Positions 29,418 to 38,498 of a DNA stretch of 46,283 nucleotides are shown here, piece after piece (positions within the stretch are counted from its first letter, which is position 1; each line of letters opens with the position of its first letter). The notes under the pieces were generated by a model, which did no database searches, was not told the origin of the DNA, and saw only the letters and a program-made list of their open reading frames with translations. The translations under genes and the position numbers were made by a program. The DNA is from Gammaproteobacteria bacterium. Lineage in GTDB: Bacteria > Pseudomonadota > Gammaproteobacteria > Burkholderiales > Gallionellaceae. Location of the stretch: NCBI GenBank assembly GCA_018819205.1, contig JAHJQE010000054.1:1-46283 (forward strand), in the 5' to 3' direction.

Positions 29418-31307
29418 TCAGGCAACAAAGCCTTTTTTCTTCAGTGTCTCGATGATCTCGTTGATGACACCCGGATCGTCGATGGTGGACGGCACGTTGT
29501 ATTCCTTGCCGTTGACGATGCCGTTCAGCGTCTTGCGCAGGGTCTTGCCGGAGCGGGTCTTGGGCAGACGTTTCAATATCACCGTGTCCTTGTAACAGGC
29601 GATGGCGCCGATGTGTTCGCGGATGCGGGCGACGAGTTCTTTTTGCAGCACGGTTTCCTCAATGCTGACTCCGGATTTGAGCACCACCAGGCCCATCGGC
29701 ACCTGGCCTTTGAGCTCATCGTCGCGCGCAATGACGGCGCATTCGGCCACCAAGGGATGACCTGCCACCACTTCCTCGATCTCGCCTGTGGACAGGCGGT
29801 GGCCCGCCACGTTGATCACATCGTCCACGCGGCCCATCACGAACACATAGCCTTCGTCGTCGATGTAACCGCCGTCGCCGGTGGTGTAGTAACCGGGCAG
29901 GAATTGCAGGTAGCTGTCGCGGAATTTGAAGTCATCGCCCCACACGCGGTTCATGCAGGAGGGCGGCAGCGGCAGTTTGATGGCGATGTAGCCTTGTTCG
30001 TTGCGCGCCAGTTGTTTGCCGTTCTCGTCGAGGATGCGCACGTCGAAGCCCGGTGTGGGCAGGGTGGAGGAACCGAGCTTCACCGGCTTGGGTTCCACGC
30101 CCCACAGGTTGGCGGTGATGCCCCAGCCGGTCTCGGTCTGCCACCAGTGGTCGACCACGGTCTTGCCGCTCTTTTCGGTGAGCCATTCCTGCGTGGGCGG
30201 GTCGAGGCGTTCGCCTGCCGAGAAGATCACTTGCAGGTTCGACAGGTCGTACGGTTTCATCAGCAGCGCATCGGGGTCTTCTTTCTTCACCGCACGGAAC
30301 GCGGTGGGTGCGGTGAAGAACGACTTCACCTTGTACTCGGAGATGATGCGCCACAGCGCGCCCGCGTCCGGCGTCATGATGGGTTTGCCTTCGTAGACGA
30401 TGGTGGTACAGCCGTGCAGCAGCGGGCCGTACACGATGTAGGAATGGCCGACCACCCAGCCCACATCCGACGCCGCCCAGAACACATCGCCCGCTTCCAC
30501 GTTGTAGATGGACTTCATGCTGTAGTTGAGCGCGACCGCATGGCCGCCGTTCTCGCGCACCACGCCCTTGGGTTTTCCGGTCGTCCCCGAGGTGTAGAGG
30601 ATGTAGAGCGGGTCGCTGCCTTTCACCGGCGTGCAGTCCACTGCTTTTGATTTCGCCAGCAGTGATGACCAGTCATGGTCGCGACCTTCGATCATGTTCG
30701 CGGTCGCCTGCGGACGTTGCAGCACCACACAGCTTTGCGGTTTGTGTTTGGCCAGTTCGAAGGCTTTGTCCACCAGCGGTTTGTACTCGATGACCTTCTT
30801 CACCTCGATGCCGCAGGAGGCGGTCATGATGACCTTTGGCGTGGCGTCGTCGATGCGCACCGCCAGTTCGGGCGGCGCGAAACCGCCGAACACCACCGAG
30901 TGGATCGCGCCCAGTCTTGCCACCGCCAGCATGGCGACCACGGCCTCGGGGATCATCGGCATGTAGATGATGACGCGGTCGCCTTTCACCACGCCGAGCT
31001 CGGCCAGCATGCCCGCCGTGCGCGCGACCTGATCGGTCAGCTCGGCATAGCTGATCTTCTGTTTGGTATCGGTGACGGGAGAGTCGTAGATGATCGCGGT
31101 CTGCGCGCCGCGACCGTTCTTCACATGATGGTCGAGTGCCATGTAGCAGGTGTTCATCTCGCCATCGGCAAACCAGTGGCCGATGCCGTCAGCGTCGGTG
31201 CTCAAAATCTGCTGCGGGAACTTGAACCATTCCAGCTGTTGCGCCTGGTCGCGCCAGAAGCCTTCCGGGTCATGCATCGAACGGTCGTACTCTGTCTGGT
31301 AACTCAT
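29418..31307 (-). CDS. prpE: Propionyl-CoA synthetase
   Basis: This 629-residue AMP-forming acyl-CoA synthetase activates propionate to propionyl-CoA, the entry step of the methylcitrate cycle. The ATP-binding P-loop YTSGTTGKPKG is at about 234, WWQTETGWG forms the acyl/AMP site, and the catalytic lysine is in KTRSGKTLRK near 582. Lys acetylation commonly regulates this residue in the family. The ATG at 31307 is chosen over the longer frame because GGAGG sits 8 nt upstream and the length equals known PrpE proteins. The close alternative is acetyl-CoA synthetase, but the shorter length and the prp context favour PrpE. Confidence 0.92.
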   Translation of the reverse strand: MSYQTEYDRSMHDPEGFWRDQAQQLEWFKFPQQILSTDADGIGHWFADGEMNTCYMALDHHVKNGRGAQTAIIYDSPVTDTKQKISYAELTDQVARTAGMLAELGVVKGDRVIIYMPMIPEAVVAMLAVARLGAIHSVVFGGFAPPELAVRIDDATPKVIMTASCGIEVKKVIEYKPLVDKAFELAKHKPQSCVVLQRPQATANMIEGRDHDWSSLLAKSKAVDCTPVKGSDPLYILYTSGTTGKPKGVVRENGGHAVALNYSMKSIYNVEAGDVFWAASDVGWVVGHSYIVYGPLLHGCTTIVYEGKPIMTPDAGALWRIISEYKVKSFFTAPTAFRAVKKEDPDALLMKPYDLSNLQVIFSAGERLDPPTQEWLTEKSGKTVVDHWWQTETGWGITANLWGVEPKPVKLGSSTLPTPGFDVRILDENGKQLARNEQGYIAIKLPLPPSCMNRVWGDDFKFRDSYLQFLPGYYTTGDGGYIDDEGYVFVMGRVDDVINVAGHRLSTGEIEEVVAGHPLVAECAVIARDDELKGQVPMGLVVLKSGVSIEETVLQKELVARIREHIGAIACYKDTVILKRLPKTRSGKTLRKTLNGIVNGKEYNVPSTIDDPGVINEIIETLKKKGFVA

Positions 31308-31329
31308 TTCGATTTCCTCCCTCGTTGCC

Positions 31330-31355
31330 GTCATTCCGGCCTGCGCCGGAATGAC
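31330..31355. repeat. Palindromic repeat between prpD and prpE
   Basis: This is an almost perfect hairpin of 11 bp (GTCATTCCGGC / GCCGGAATGAC) with loop CTGC. It is the same sequence family as both arms of the element at 35110-35217. Such CATTCCGGC repeats are common intergenic palindromes in proteobacteria. It lies in the short spacer of the prp operon. Confidence 0.85.
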
Positions 31356-31362
31356 TCAGTTG

Positions 31363-32850
31363 TTAGTTGATCAAGAACAGCTCCACGAACTCGTTCACGG
31401 GTGTCGCTTCCAGTACCTTCTGATCCAGGCACAGCGCCATGATCTGCTGGCAGCGCCCCTCAGGGAAACGTGTGCGCAGGTTGTTCAAGAACTTCTGCTC
31501 CAGCACCGGGATACCTTCAGCGCGACGGCGGCGATGGCCGATGGGATATTCCACCGCGACCTGTTCGGTGCTTGTTCCATCTTTGAAGAACACTTGGATG
31601 GCGTTGGCGATGGAGCGTTTGTCCGACTCCAGATATTCGCGTGTGTAACGGGCGTCTTCCTTGATCTCCATCTTGTCACGCAACTGGTCGATGACGGGGT
31701 GGGCATGGTGGAAGCTGTCTTCGTAATGTTCCGCCACCAGATCGCCGAACGCCAGCGGCACGGCCACCATGTATTGCAGGCAGTGGTCGCGGTCGGCGGG
31801 ATTCGCCAGCGGACCGACCTTGGAGATGATGCGGATGGCCGACTCGTGCGTGGTGATGACGATCTTCTCGATGTCGTCCAGACGGTCTTTCACTTGCGGA
31901 TGCAACCTTACCGCACACTCGCACGCGGTCTGCGAGTGGAATTCGGCGGGGAAGGAGATCTTGAACAGGATCTGCTCCATCACGTAGCTCTCGTACGGTT
32001 GCTTGAGCGAGAACTGACGCTGGTCTTCCGGCTTCAGCTTCTGGTCCTTGTTGGTCTTGCTGAACAGCACATCGTAGAAGCCCCACTGCGGCGCGGTCAG
32101 CGCGCCGGGGATGCCCATCTCGCCCGCCATGGTCATCAGTGCCAGACGTACCGCGCGCGAAGTGGCGTCGCCCGCCGCCCAGGATTTGCGCGAACCGGCG
32201 TTTGGCGCATGACGATAGGTGCGTAGCGATTGGCCGTCGACGAAGGCTTGCGACAGTGCGTCGATGACCTGTGCTTCAGTTCCGCCCAGCAGACGTGTCA
32301 CCACCGCAACGGATGCGACTTTCACCAGGATCACGTGATCCAGACCGACGCGGTTGAAGCTGTTCTCAAGTGCCAGCACGCCCTGGATCTCGTGCGCCTT
32401 GATCATCGCGGTCAGCACGTCGCGCATGGTCAGCGCGGGCTTGCCTTCGGCCACGCGGCAACGCGAGAGGTAATCCGCCACGGCGAGGATGCCGCCGAGG
32501 TTGTCGGAAGGATGGCCCCATTCGGCGGCCAGCCAGGTGTCGTTGTAATCCAGCCAGCGCACCATCGCACCGATGTCCCATGCCCCCTTCACCGGATCGA
32601 GTTCGTGCGAGGTGCCGGGCACACGCGCGCCGTTGCGTACCGTCGTGCCCGGCACGATGGGGCCGAGGTGCTTGGTGCATTCGGGGAAGCGCAAGGCCAG
32701 CAAGCCGCAGCCGAGCGTGTCGATCAGGCAGTTGCGTGCGGTGTCATAGGCCTCGTTCGACTTGATGTCGAAACTGCACACATACTTCGCAATATCCACC
32801 AGCACTTGGTCGGGTGCTGGGCGGTCGTTCATGTCTACGTTGGCACTCAT
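31363..32850 (-). CDS. prpD: 2-methylcitrate dehydratase
   Basis: This 495-residue MmgE/PrpD-family enzyme dehydrates 2-methylcitrate to 2-methyl-cis-aconitate. Recognisable segments include [20 protein letters not shown] near the N-terminus, the active-site region [19 protein letters not shown], and [16 protein letters not shown] further on. Length agrees with E. coli PrpD (483). The operon uses this cofactor-independent PrpD instead of the AcnD/PrpF pair common in other betaproteobacteria. It is separated from prpC by a 165-nt gap carrying an inverted-repeat element, and from prpE by 55 nt carrying a palindrome. Confidence 0.95.
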   Translation of the reverse strand: MSANVDMNDRPAPDQVLVDIAKYVCSFDIKSNEAYDTARNCLIDTLGCGLLALRFPECTKHLGPIVPGTTVRNGARVPGTSHELDPVKGAWDIGAMVRWLDYNDTWLAAEWGHPSDNLGGILAVADYLSRCRVAEGKPALTMRDVLTAMIKAHEIQGVLALENSFNRVGLDHVILVKVASVAVVTRLLGGTEAQVIDALSQAFVDGQSLRTYRHAPNAGSRKSWAAGDATSRAVRLALMTMAGEMGIPGALTAPQWGFYDVLFSKTNKDQKLKPEDQRQFSLKQPYESYVMEQILFKISFPAEFHSQTACECAVRLHPQVKDRLDDIEKIVITTHESAIRIISKVGPLANPADRDHCLQYMVAVPLAFGDLVAEHYEDSFHHAHPVIDQLRDKMEIKEDARYTREYLESDKRSIANAIQVFFKDGTSTEQVAVEYPIGHRRRRAEGIPVLEQKFLNNLRTRFPEGRCQQIMALCLDQKVLEATPVNEFVELFLIN

Positions 32851-32888
32851 TTCGGTTTCCTTAAAGTCAAAGTCAAAATCAAAATCTA

Positions 32889-32998
32889 TTAGCCACAGAG
32901 AACACAGAGCACACAGAGAGGAAAGGCAAAGGCCATCAACGCGGCGCTCTGATCGTTGGTCTGGTTTTCTCTGTGATCTCTGTGTCCTCTGTGGCTAA
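32889..32998. repeat. Inverted-repeat element (CCACAGAG type) between prpC and prpD
   Basis: Two imperfect inverted arms of about 34 nt face each other across about 40 nt. The left arm begins TTAGCCACAGAGAACACAGA (32889) and the right arm ends CTCTGTGTCCTCTGTGGCTAA (32979-32998 region). Each arm is built from ACACAGAG units. The whole 110-nt block could fold into one long hairpin. Repeats of this type are scattered in many proteobacterial genomes. It splits the otherwise tight prp operon and may act as a mobile miniature element or an RNA-processing site; neither is shown. Confidence 0.8.
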
Positions 32999-33015
32999 AT
33001 TGTTTCTAGGGTTTT

Positions 33016-34164
33016 TTAACGTTTCCCGATCGGCACCCATTCCAGGTTCTCCGGCCCGACATAGTTCGCGCTGGGGCGGATGATCTTGCCGTCGGCGCGC
33101 TGCTCCATCACGTGTGCGCCCCAGCCGGTGACACGGGCGATGACGAACAGCGGCGTGAACATCTCGGTCGGCACACCCATCTGGTTGTAGGACACGGCGG
33201 AGAACCAATCCAGATTCGGGAACATCTTCTTCAGGTCCCACATCACGCTCTCCAGCCGGTCTGCGATCTCGAACATCAGCATGTCGCCGTTCTCTTCCGA
33301 GAGCTGTTTCGCCACGCGCTTGATCACTTCGTTGCGCGGGTCGGAGAGGGTGTACACCGGATGACCGAAGCCGATCACGATCTCCTTGTGTGCCACGCGT
33401 TCGCGGATGTCTGCCTCGGCTTCGTCTGCACTCTTGTAACGACTCTGGATGCGGAACGCTTCCTCGTTCGCGCCACCATGCTTCGGCCCGCGCAATGCGC
33501 CGATGGCACCGGTGATGCAGGAATAGATGTCGGAGTTGGTGCCGGCGATGACGCGCGCGGTGAAGGTGGAGGCGTTGAACTCATGCTCGGCATACAGGAT
33601 CAGCGAGGTATGCATCGCCCGCACCCATGAGGTTTTCGCCGGTTTGCCGTGCAGCAGGTGCAGGAAATGTCCGCCGATGGAATCGTCGTCGGTCTCCACC
33701 TCGATGCGTTTGCCGGAATGGCTGAAGTGATACCAATACACCAGCATGGAGCCGAAGCTCGCCATCAGGCGATCGAGGATTTGTATGGTCTGTTGCGGGT
33801 CGTGCGTGGGCGATTCCTGTTCCAGCGTGCCTAGCACCGAGCACCCGGTGCGCATCACATCCATCGGATGCGCACCGGGGGGGAGTGCTTCGAGTGCCTG
33901 TTTGATGGCCTGAGGCAGGCCGCGCAGTGTGCGCAGTCTGGCCTTGTATGCCGCGAGTTCGGTGGCGGTCGGCAGCGTGCCGTGGATCAGCAGGTGAGCG
34001 ATCTCCTCGAACTCGGCCTGCTCGGCGAAATCGAGGATGTCGTAGCCGCGATAGTGCAGATCGTTGCCGGTGCGGCCCACGGTGCACACCGCGGTGTTGC
34101 CCGCGACGGTACCGGACAGTGCAACGGATTTCTTCGGCTTGGGTAAGGTGCTCTCTTCGGTCAT
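33016..34164 (-). CDS. prpC: 2-methylcitrate synthase
   Basis: This 382-residue citrate-synthase-family enzyme condenses propionyl-CoA with oxaloacetate to 2-methylcitrate. The active-site motifs [11 protein letters not shown] (first histidine region), [10 protein letters not shown] and [17 protein letters not shown] are present. The N-terminal [19 protein letters not shown] is typical of the short (type II-like, PrpC) group. Length and operon position make PrpC more likely than a housekeeping citrate synthase. It is 22 nt downstream of prpB, so the two are probably co-translated from one message. Confidence 0.95.
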   Translation of the reverse strand: MTEESTLPKPKKSVALSGTVAGNTAVCTVGRTGNDLHYRGYDILDFAEQAEFEEIAHLLIHGTLPTATELAAYKARLRTLRGLPQAIKQALEALPPGAHPMDVMRTGCSVLGTLEQESPTHDPQQTIQILDRLMASFGSMLVYWYHFSHSGKRIEVETDDDSIGGHFLHLLHGKPAKTSWVRAMHTSLILYAEHEFNASTFTARVIAGTNSDIYSCITGAIGALRGPKHGGANEEAFRIQSRYKSADEAEADIRERVAHKEIVIGFGHPVYTLSDPRNEVIKRVAKQLSEENGDMLMFEIADRLESVMWDLKKMFPNLDWFSAVSYNQMGVPTEMFTPLFVIARVTGWGAHVMEQRADGKIIRPSANYVGPENLEWVPIGKR

Positions 34165-34186
34165 CGCTTGCTCCCTTGCTTGATAA

Positions 34187-35080
34187 TCAATCTGCGCCTT
34201 TCTCGGCGAACAGGCGGTCGAGCTGCTGCTCGTAGGCGTGGTAGCCGAGATAGTCGTAAAGATCCATGCGCGTCTGCATGGTCGGCACTACGTGCTGCTG
34301 CGTGCCGTCGGCGAGGATGTGCTGGTACACGTTCAGCGCGGCCTGGCTCATCGCGCGGTAGGCCGAAAGCGGATACAGCACCAGCTTGATGCCGACGCCT
34401 GCCAGTTGTTCGGTGGTGAACAAAGGCGTCGCGCCGAACTCGGTGATATTGGCCAACACCGGCACTTTCACCGTGCGGGTGAATTCGGCGTATTGCTCCA
34501 GTGTGGTCATCGCCTCGGGGAAGATCATGTCGGCACCGGCTTCCACGCAGGCTTGCGCGCGGGCTATGGCGCTCTGCATGCCTTCCACGGCCAGCGCATC
34601 GGTGCGCGCCATGATGACGAAGCTGTCATCCACACGCGCATCCACGGCAGACTTCACGCGATCCACCATCTCCTGCTGGCTGACGATGGCCTTGTTCGGA
34701 CGGTGGCCGCAGCGTTTCTGCATCACCTGGTCTTCGATGTGGAAACCGGCCGCGCCGGCCTGCGCCACTTCACGCGTGGCACGCGCGATGTTGAAGGCGC
34801 CGCCCCAGCCGGTGTCGATGTCCACCAGCAAGGGCAGGTCGCTGGCGGCGGTGATGCGGCGCGCGTCTTCGCACACGTCATGCAAGGTGGTGATGCCGAG
34901 GTCGGGAATGCCCAGCGAGGAAGCGGCTACGCCGCCACCGGAAAGATACAGTGCCTTGTGGCCGCACTTCTGCGCGAGGATGCCGCAATAGGCGGTGACC
35001 GCACCGACCACTTGCAGCGGATGGTTGTCGGCGACGGCCTGGCGAAGTTTTTGGCCTGGGGTGAGTGATGTCTGCTTCAT
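34187..35080 (-). CDS. prpB: 2-methylisocitrate lyase
   Basis: This 297-residue lyase splits 2-methylisocitrate into pyruvate and succinate, the last step of propionate breakdown. The catalytic signature KRCGHRPNK is at about 121-129, and [16 protein letters not shown] holds the Mg2+-binding aspartates. It belongs to the isocitrate lyase/PEP mutase superfamily, with the length of PrpB (about 296). It is the first enzyme gene after the GntR regulator; the 149-nt gap between them contains a perfect 27-nt inverted repeat. Its ATG follows AGAAAG, a moderate Shine-Dalgarno. Confidence 0.95.
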   Translation of the reverse strand: MKQTSLTPGQKLRQAVADNHPLQVVGAVTAYCGILAQKCGHKALYLSGGGVAASSLGIPDLGITTLHDVCEDARRITAASDLPLLVDIDTGWGGAFNIARATREVAQAGAAGFHIEDQVMQKRCGHRPNKAIVSQQEMVDRVKSAVDARVDDSFVIMARTDALAVEGMQSAIARAQACVEAGADMIFPEAMTTLEQYAEFTRTVKVPVLANITEFGATPLFTTEQLAGVGIKLVLYPLSAYRAMSQAALNVYQHILADGTQQHVVPTMQTRMDLYDYLGYHAYEQQLDRLFAEKGAD

Positions 35081-35109
35081 TATTCTTTCTCCACTAAATT
35101 CAAAATCCC

Positions 35110-35217
35110 GTCATTCCGGCGCAGGCCGGAATCCAGCGAATAGAACAATTCCGCAAAGCGGAAAAAATAACTGCATGTTGAATAACTGCACTGGATTCCG
35201 GCCTGCGCCGGAATGAC
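35110..35217. repeat. 108-nt miniature inverted-repeat element between gntR and prpB
   Basis: The two 27-nt ends (35110-35136 and 35191-35217) are perfect inverted complements of each other. Each end is itself a hairpin (ATTCCGGC / GCCGGAAT with a 4-nt loop). The 54-nt centre includes a small stem TTCCGC-AAA-GCGGAA and a duplicated AATAACTGCA-like motif. No open frame is present. It is non-coding and resembles a paired REP-like unit or non-autonomous element, inserted in the leader of prpB. Confidence 0.88.
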
Positions 35218-35229
35218 CGCCAAGCAAAA

Positions 35230-35907
35230 TCACGCTGCTTCCTCTCTATCGATCATCTCGCTGATGCTGCGCCATGCCCCCTGGATGTGACGGCGCATCA
35301 GCATTTCGGCCAGCTCGCCGTCACGGTTCGCCAGCGCCTGTACGATCTGGCGGTGCTGGCTCAGTGCGGGTTTGGTGCGTTGCGCATTGCGGCTGGTGCG
35401 ATAACGGCACATGCGCAGCAGCTGGTATTGTTCGCTGCCCAGCATGTCCATCAGCATCTGGTTGCGGCTGCCGCGTGCAATCTGGTAGTGGAAGTCGAGA
35501 TCGCCTTCGCTCTGCGCGTAGACCTTGCCGCCTTGTTCGGCGATCTGCGTCTCGTGCTTGTCGAGCAGGGCGCTCAACTGCTCGATCTCGTCGTCGCTCA
35601 TCTGCGTTGCGGCGATGCGGCAGGCCATGCCTTCCAGCGCTTCGCGCACGGTGTACAGGTCGGACAGTGTCTTGCGATCCAGCACCACCACGCGTGCGCC
35701 GGCGTTCGGCGTGCGCTTCACCAGACGCATGCCTTCCAGATGACGCAGCGCCTCGCGTAACGGGCCGCGCCCCATACCGAAGCGCTCGGCCAGTTCGGCT
35801 TCGTTCAGTTTCTGTCCTTGCGCCAGCTCGCCAGTCACGATGCTATGTGCCAGTTTGTGGGTGGCAAGGTCGGCCAAGGTGCCTTGTTGGGGCTGTGGAA
35901 TCAACAC
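35230..35907 (-). CDS. GntR-family (FadR/FCD type) regulator of the prp operon
   Basis: This is a 225-residue repressor-type regulator. The winged helix-turn-helix comes first (AELAERFGMGRGPLREALRHLEG, about 35-60), then an all-helical FCD ligand domain with the metal-binding histidine pattern (DLDFHYQIA, and HRQIVQAL plus MRRHI further on). The GTG at 35907 is preferred because GGAG lies 7 nt upstream. An in-frame ATG at 35970 would run through the promoter and operators. It probably senses a propionate-pathway metabolite, such as 2-methylcitrate, and controls itself and prpBCDE; the ligand is inferred. The two TGTCGACA sites at 35922-35992 are its likely operators. Confidence 0.88.
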   Translation of the reverse strand: MLIPQPQQGTLADLATHKLAHSIVTGELAQGQKLNEAELAERFGMGRGPLREALRHLEGMRLVKRTPNAGARVVVLDRKTLSDLYTVREALEGMACRIAATQMSDDEIEQLSALLDKHETQIAEQGGKVYAQSEGDLDFHYQIARGSRNQMLMDMLGSEQYQLLRMCRYRTSRNAQRTKPALSQHRQIVQALANRDGELAEMLMRRHIQGAWRSISEMIDREEAA

Positions 35908-35921
35908 TACGCAACTCCAAT

Positions 35922-35992
35922 TGTCGACAAAGTTGGCAAATCCTAGCACCGAAAACCGTAATTTGTGCAAAAAATTTATATTTATGTCGACA
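35922..35992 (-). promoter_or_regulatory. Promoter and paired operators before gntR
   Basis: Two copies of TGTCGACAAAGT (starting 35922 and 35985) share the palindrome TGTCGACA, with centres 63 bp apart, about six helical turns. The sequence fits the TNGTNNNACNA pattern bound by FCD-type GntR regulators. Between them on the minus strand lie TTGCAC (35970-35965) and an extended -10, TGCTAGGAT (TAGGAT at 35945-35940), with a 19-nt spacer. The operators thus bracket the promoter, and the nearer one sits just before the Shine-Dalgarno. Repression by blocking or looping is inferred. Confidence 0.7.
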
Positions 35993-36098
35993 AAGTGGGT
36001 TTATGCAAAGTCATGGCGTGCAGGTAAGCGTTTGAAAACTATGGGGCTGAAATGAGGCAGCACGCGTGAGGCGGGCTGCCGGAGTCGAATGATGTCGA

Positions 36099-36596
36099 CT
36101 ATCGGCGTCGGTAGGTGACGAAGTGGTATTGCAGAGACTGCGGCTCGGTCTGGCTACGCACCTCGCGTGCGACTTCCTGCCACTGTGCGGGATCGAATGC
36201 GGGGAAGTGTGCATCGCCTTCCACGTCCTGCTGGATCTCGGTGATGTACATCGTATCCACCCATGGCATCGCTTGGGCATACAACTCGGCACCGCCGACG
36301 ATGAAGGTCTGTTCGTCACTTGCGCACAATGCGATCGCGTCCTGCAGAGAGTGCGCGACGAGGCAGCCCTCTACTTTCAAGGCGGCATTGCGCGTGACGA
36401 TCACCGTGGTGCGCCCCGGCAAGGGTTTGCCGATGGAATCGAACGTCTTGCGCCCCATGATCATGTGATGTCCCATGGTCAGCGCCTTGAAATGCTTCAG
36501 GTCTTCCGGGCAGCGCCAGGGCAGGGTGTTGTCCACGCCGATGCTGCGGTTCTTCGCCATCGCGACGATCAGTGAGAGTGAGGTCTGTCTAGTCAT
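36099..36596 (-). CDS. folA: Dihydrofolate reductase
   Basis: The 165-residue enzyme reduces dihydrofolate to tetrahydrofolate with NADPH, restoring the folate oxidised by thymidylate synthase. Motifs: IVAMAKNRSIGVDNTLPWR at the N-terminus, the catalytic acid in PEDLKHFK, the NADPH segment MGRKTFDSIGKPLPGR, and VGGAELYAQAMPWVD. Length is as expected (E. coli 159). It lies 5 nt after the pyruvate-kinase-like gene and in the same transcription unit as thyA. A weak 6-bp hairpin (36056-36080) downstream may end the operon. Confidence 0.95.
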   Translation of the reverse strand: MTRQTSLSLIVAMAKNRSIGVDNTLPWRCPEDLKHFKALTMGHHMIMGRKTFDSIGKPLPGRTTVIVTRNAALKVEGCLVAHSLQDAIALCASDEQTFIVGGAELYAQAMPWVDTMYITEIQQDVEGDAHFPAFDPAQWQEVAREVRSQTEPQSLQYHFVTYRRR

Positions 36597-36601
36597 AGTC
36601 T

Positions 36602-38491
36602 TTACCAGCGTAGTGTACGCATGACGGAGCGTTTTTTACGTTGGTGCGATTGCATGCGTGCCACGACATGGTCCAGCACATCGATTGCTTCCAGCACGAA
36701 CGGCCCCTTGTTGAGCATGATGCATTCTGCACGTTCTGCCATAGCGGCATCGGTCACTTCGGCGCGCGAAGGCAGGTTCTGTTTGACCAGTCCTTCCAGT
36801 ACCTGTGTCGCCCAGATGACCGGCACATGGGCGGACTCGCACAGCCACATGATCTCTTCCTGGGTTTCCGCGAGCTGTTCGTAGCCGATCTCGATTGCGA
36901 GGTCGCCGCGGGCGATCATCACGCCGAAAGGATGGTTGCCGGCACCTGCAAGGATGATCTCGGGCAGGTTCTTCAGGCCGAGGCGCGTCTCGATCTTGGC
37001 GACGATACCCAGTTTGCCTGCGTTGAGTTTCTTTAGCGCCTTGAGCAGCAGATCCATGTCTGCCTCGGACTGCACGAAGGAATAGCCCACGATGTCCGCA
37101 CAGCCGATCACATGGTCCAGATCCTGAAAATCCTTCTCGGTGAGGGGCGGGAGTGCAAGGTCGCTATCCGGGAAGTTCAGACCTTTCTCCGCCATCAGTT
37201 TCGACCCTTGCGACCTGGCGCGGGTGACCATGAGCAGCGCCCCCACATCATCCAGCGAGATGACCTTGGTGCTGATGCGGCCGTCGTCGATCTCCACACG
37301 CTGTCCCGGCTGCAATTGATCCAGAACGGCGGGCTGGGCACAAGCGATGTGTGCCGGGATGAGCGTGTCGCCTTCAGCACGGGCAGGTTCGCCCGGGAGC
37401 GGCAAACGCGTCAGCATCAGCAGGTCACCTTCGCTCAGCAGGATGGTTACGGGTACCGTGGCGACTTGACCGACAAAAGTCTCGAAGACGGGGTGGTGAC
37501 CGGAAGGTGATACATGCTTCAGTGAGATGCCCTCTTCCAGATAGGCCGAGGTCGGGCACGATGCGCGCACTTCGGTCGCGGAGAGCTTTTCCTGGACGGT
37601 CAGCACGCCAGCCTTGCCGCGCAGGTCGGTGAAATGGATCTCGTCTTGCGGACTGATCTGTCGCAGCCAGTGGGCATCAACACTCAACCTCGCAGGTAGT
37701 CTGCAGCCCAGTTCACTCTTGCGGGCACTGCAGCCGGGATCGCCGCTGGCATCCAGTATCACCATGGCGGGCTTGGTCACGCCTCCGCGACTGTCACGCG
37801 AAGGTTTGAACCTGATGATGCCCTGGTCCGGCGCGACTTGGCCGGTACGCAACTTTGGACCGGCCAGATCCATCATCACCTTGCATATACGCCCGGTCTC
37901 CTTGGCGGCCCGACGCACGAACTCGCTCATACGCTGCCAGGCTTCGGGTGAATCGTGGGCGCAATTGATGCGCGCGCAATCCATGCCGCGCTCGACCAGA
38001 TGTTTGACGAAGTCGTAATCCTGTGCAGCCGCACTGGGCAGCGTGACCATGATGCGCACCGTGCGATGCAGCGGCGGCTTGCCCAGCAGTCGCTTGGTGT
38101 TGCGGGTCAGTCGATCGCCATCCTTGCTGAAGGTGCGCACGCTCGACAGGAATTTCTTCACCGGAGGCGGTGCGCCGTTCAGCGCTTCCAGTGCATGGAT
38201 GACGGCATCGAGGTTGGCCAGCACATGCCCCTCGGTACGGCCGAGAGAGGAAAGTCCTACGGCAGCGAGGCGGGTTTGAATGTCGCTCAGGTCGTGCCTG
38301 CGTAATCCGATGTAGGCGGCCATGTTGCCGGCCGATGCAACGAAGTCGCGTATCCTGATGCGGGGTTTCCATTCCGCCATCAGCTTTTTGCGCGTACGTG
38401 CGATGTCCGTTCGCAAGTGCCGCACGTCACGCATCAGTTTTACGAACTGCTGCGTGGTGATCTTGTCCGGGGAGGACTTTGATGCGGCCAT
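36602..38491 (-). CDS. Pyruvate-kinase-like protein with altered architecture
   Basis: This 629-residue protein carries the pyruvate kinase catalytic barrel. Present are CARINCAHD, MMDLAGPKLRTG, the catalytic lysine region IVAKIETRLGLKNL, the Mg2+ site MIARGDLAIEIGYEQL and ATQVLEGLVKQNLPSRAEV. It differs from standard PykA/PykF (about 470) in three ways. About 140 extra, basic helical residues come first. The B-domain region is much longer, with two similar segments (ISPQDEIHFTDLRG and LQPGQRVEIDDGRI). The C-terminal allosteric domain is absent, as the protein ends about 40 residues after NKGPF. It may be an unregulated or repurposed kinase. It sits 5 nt from folA and 7 nt from thyA. Confidence 0.85.
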   Translation of the reverse strand: MAASKSSPDKITTQQFVKLMRDVRHLRTDIARTRKKLMAEWKPRIRIRDFVASAGNMAAYIGLRRHDLSDIQTRLAAVGLSSLGRTEGHVLANLDAVIHALEALNGAPPPVKKFLSSVRTFSKDGDRLTRNTKRLLGKPPLHRTVRIMVTLPSAAAQDYDFVKHLVERGMDCARINCAHDSPEAWQRMSEFVRRAAKETGRICKVMMDLAGPKLRTGQVAPDQGIIRFKPSRDSRGGVTKPAMVILDASGDPGCSARKSELGCRLPARLSVDAHWLRQISPQDEIHFTDLRGKAGVLTVQEKLSATEVRASCPTSAYLEEGISLKHVSPSGHHPVFETFVGQVATVPVTILLSEGDLLMLTRLPLPGEPARAEGDTLIPAHIACAQPAVLDQLQPGQRVEIDDGRISTKVISLDDVGALLMVTRARSQGSKLMAEKGLNFPDSDLALPPLTEKDFQDLDHVIGCADIVGYSFVQSEADMDLLLKALKKLNAGKLGIVAKIETRLGLKNLPEIILAGAGNHPFGVMIARGDLAIEIGYEQLAETQEEIMWLCESAHVPVIWATQVLEGLVKQNLPSRAEVTDAAMAERAECIMLNKGPFVLEAIDVLDHVVARMQSHQRKKRSVMRTLRW

Positions 38492-38498
38492 ATCGTGC

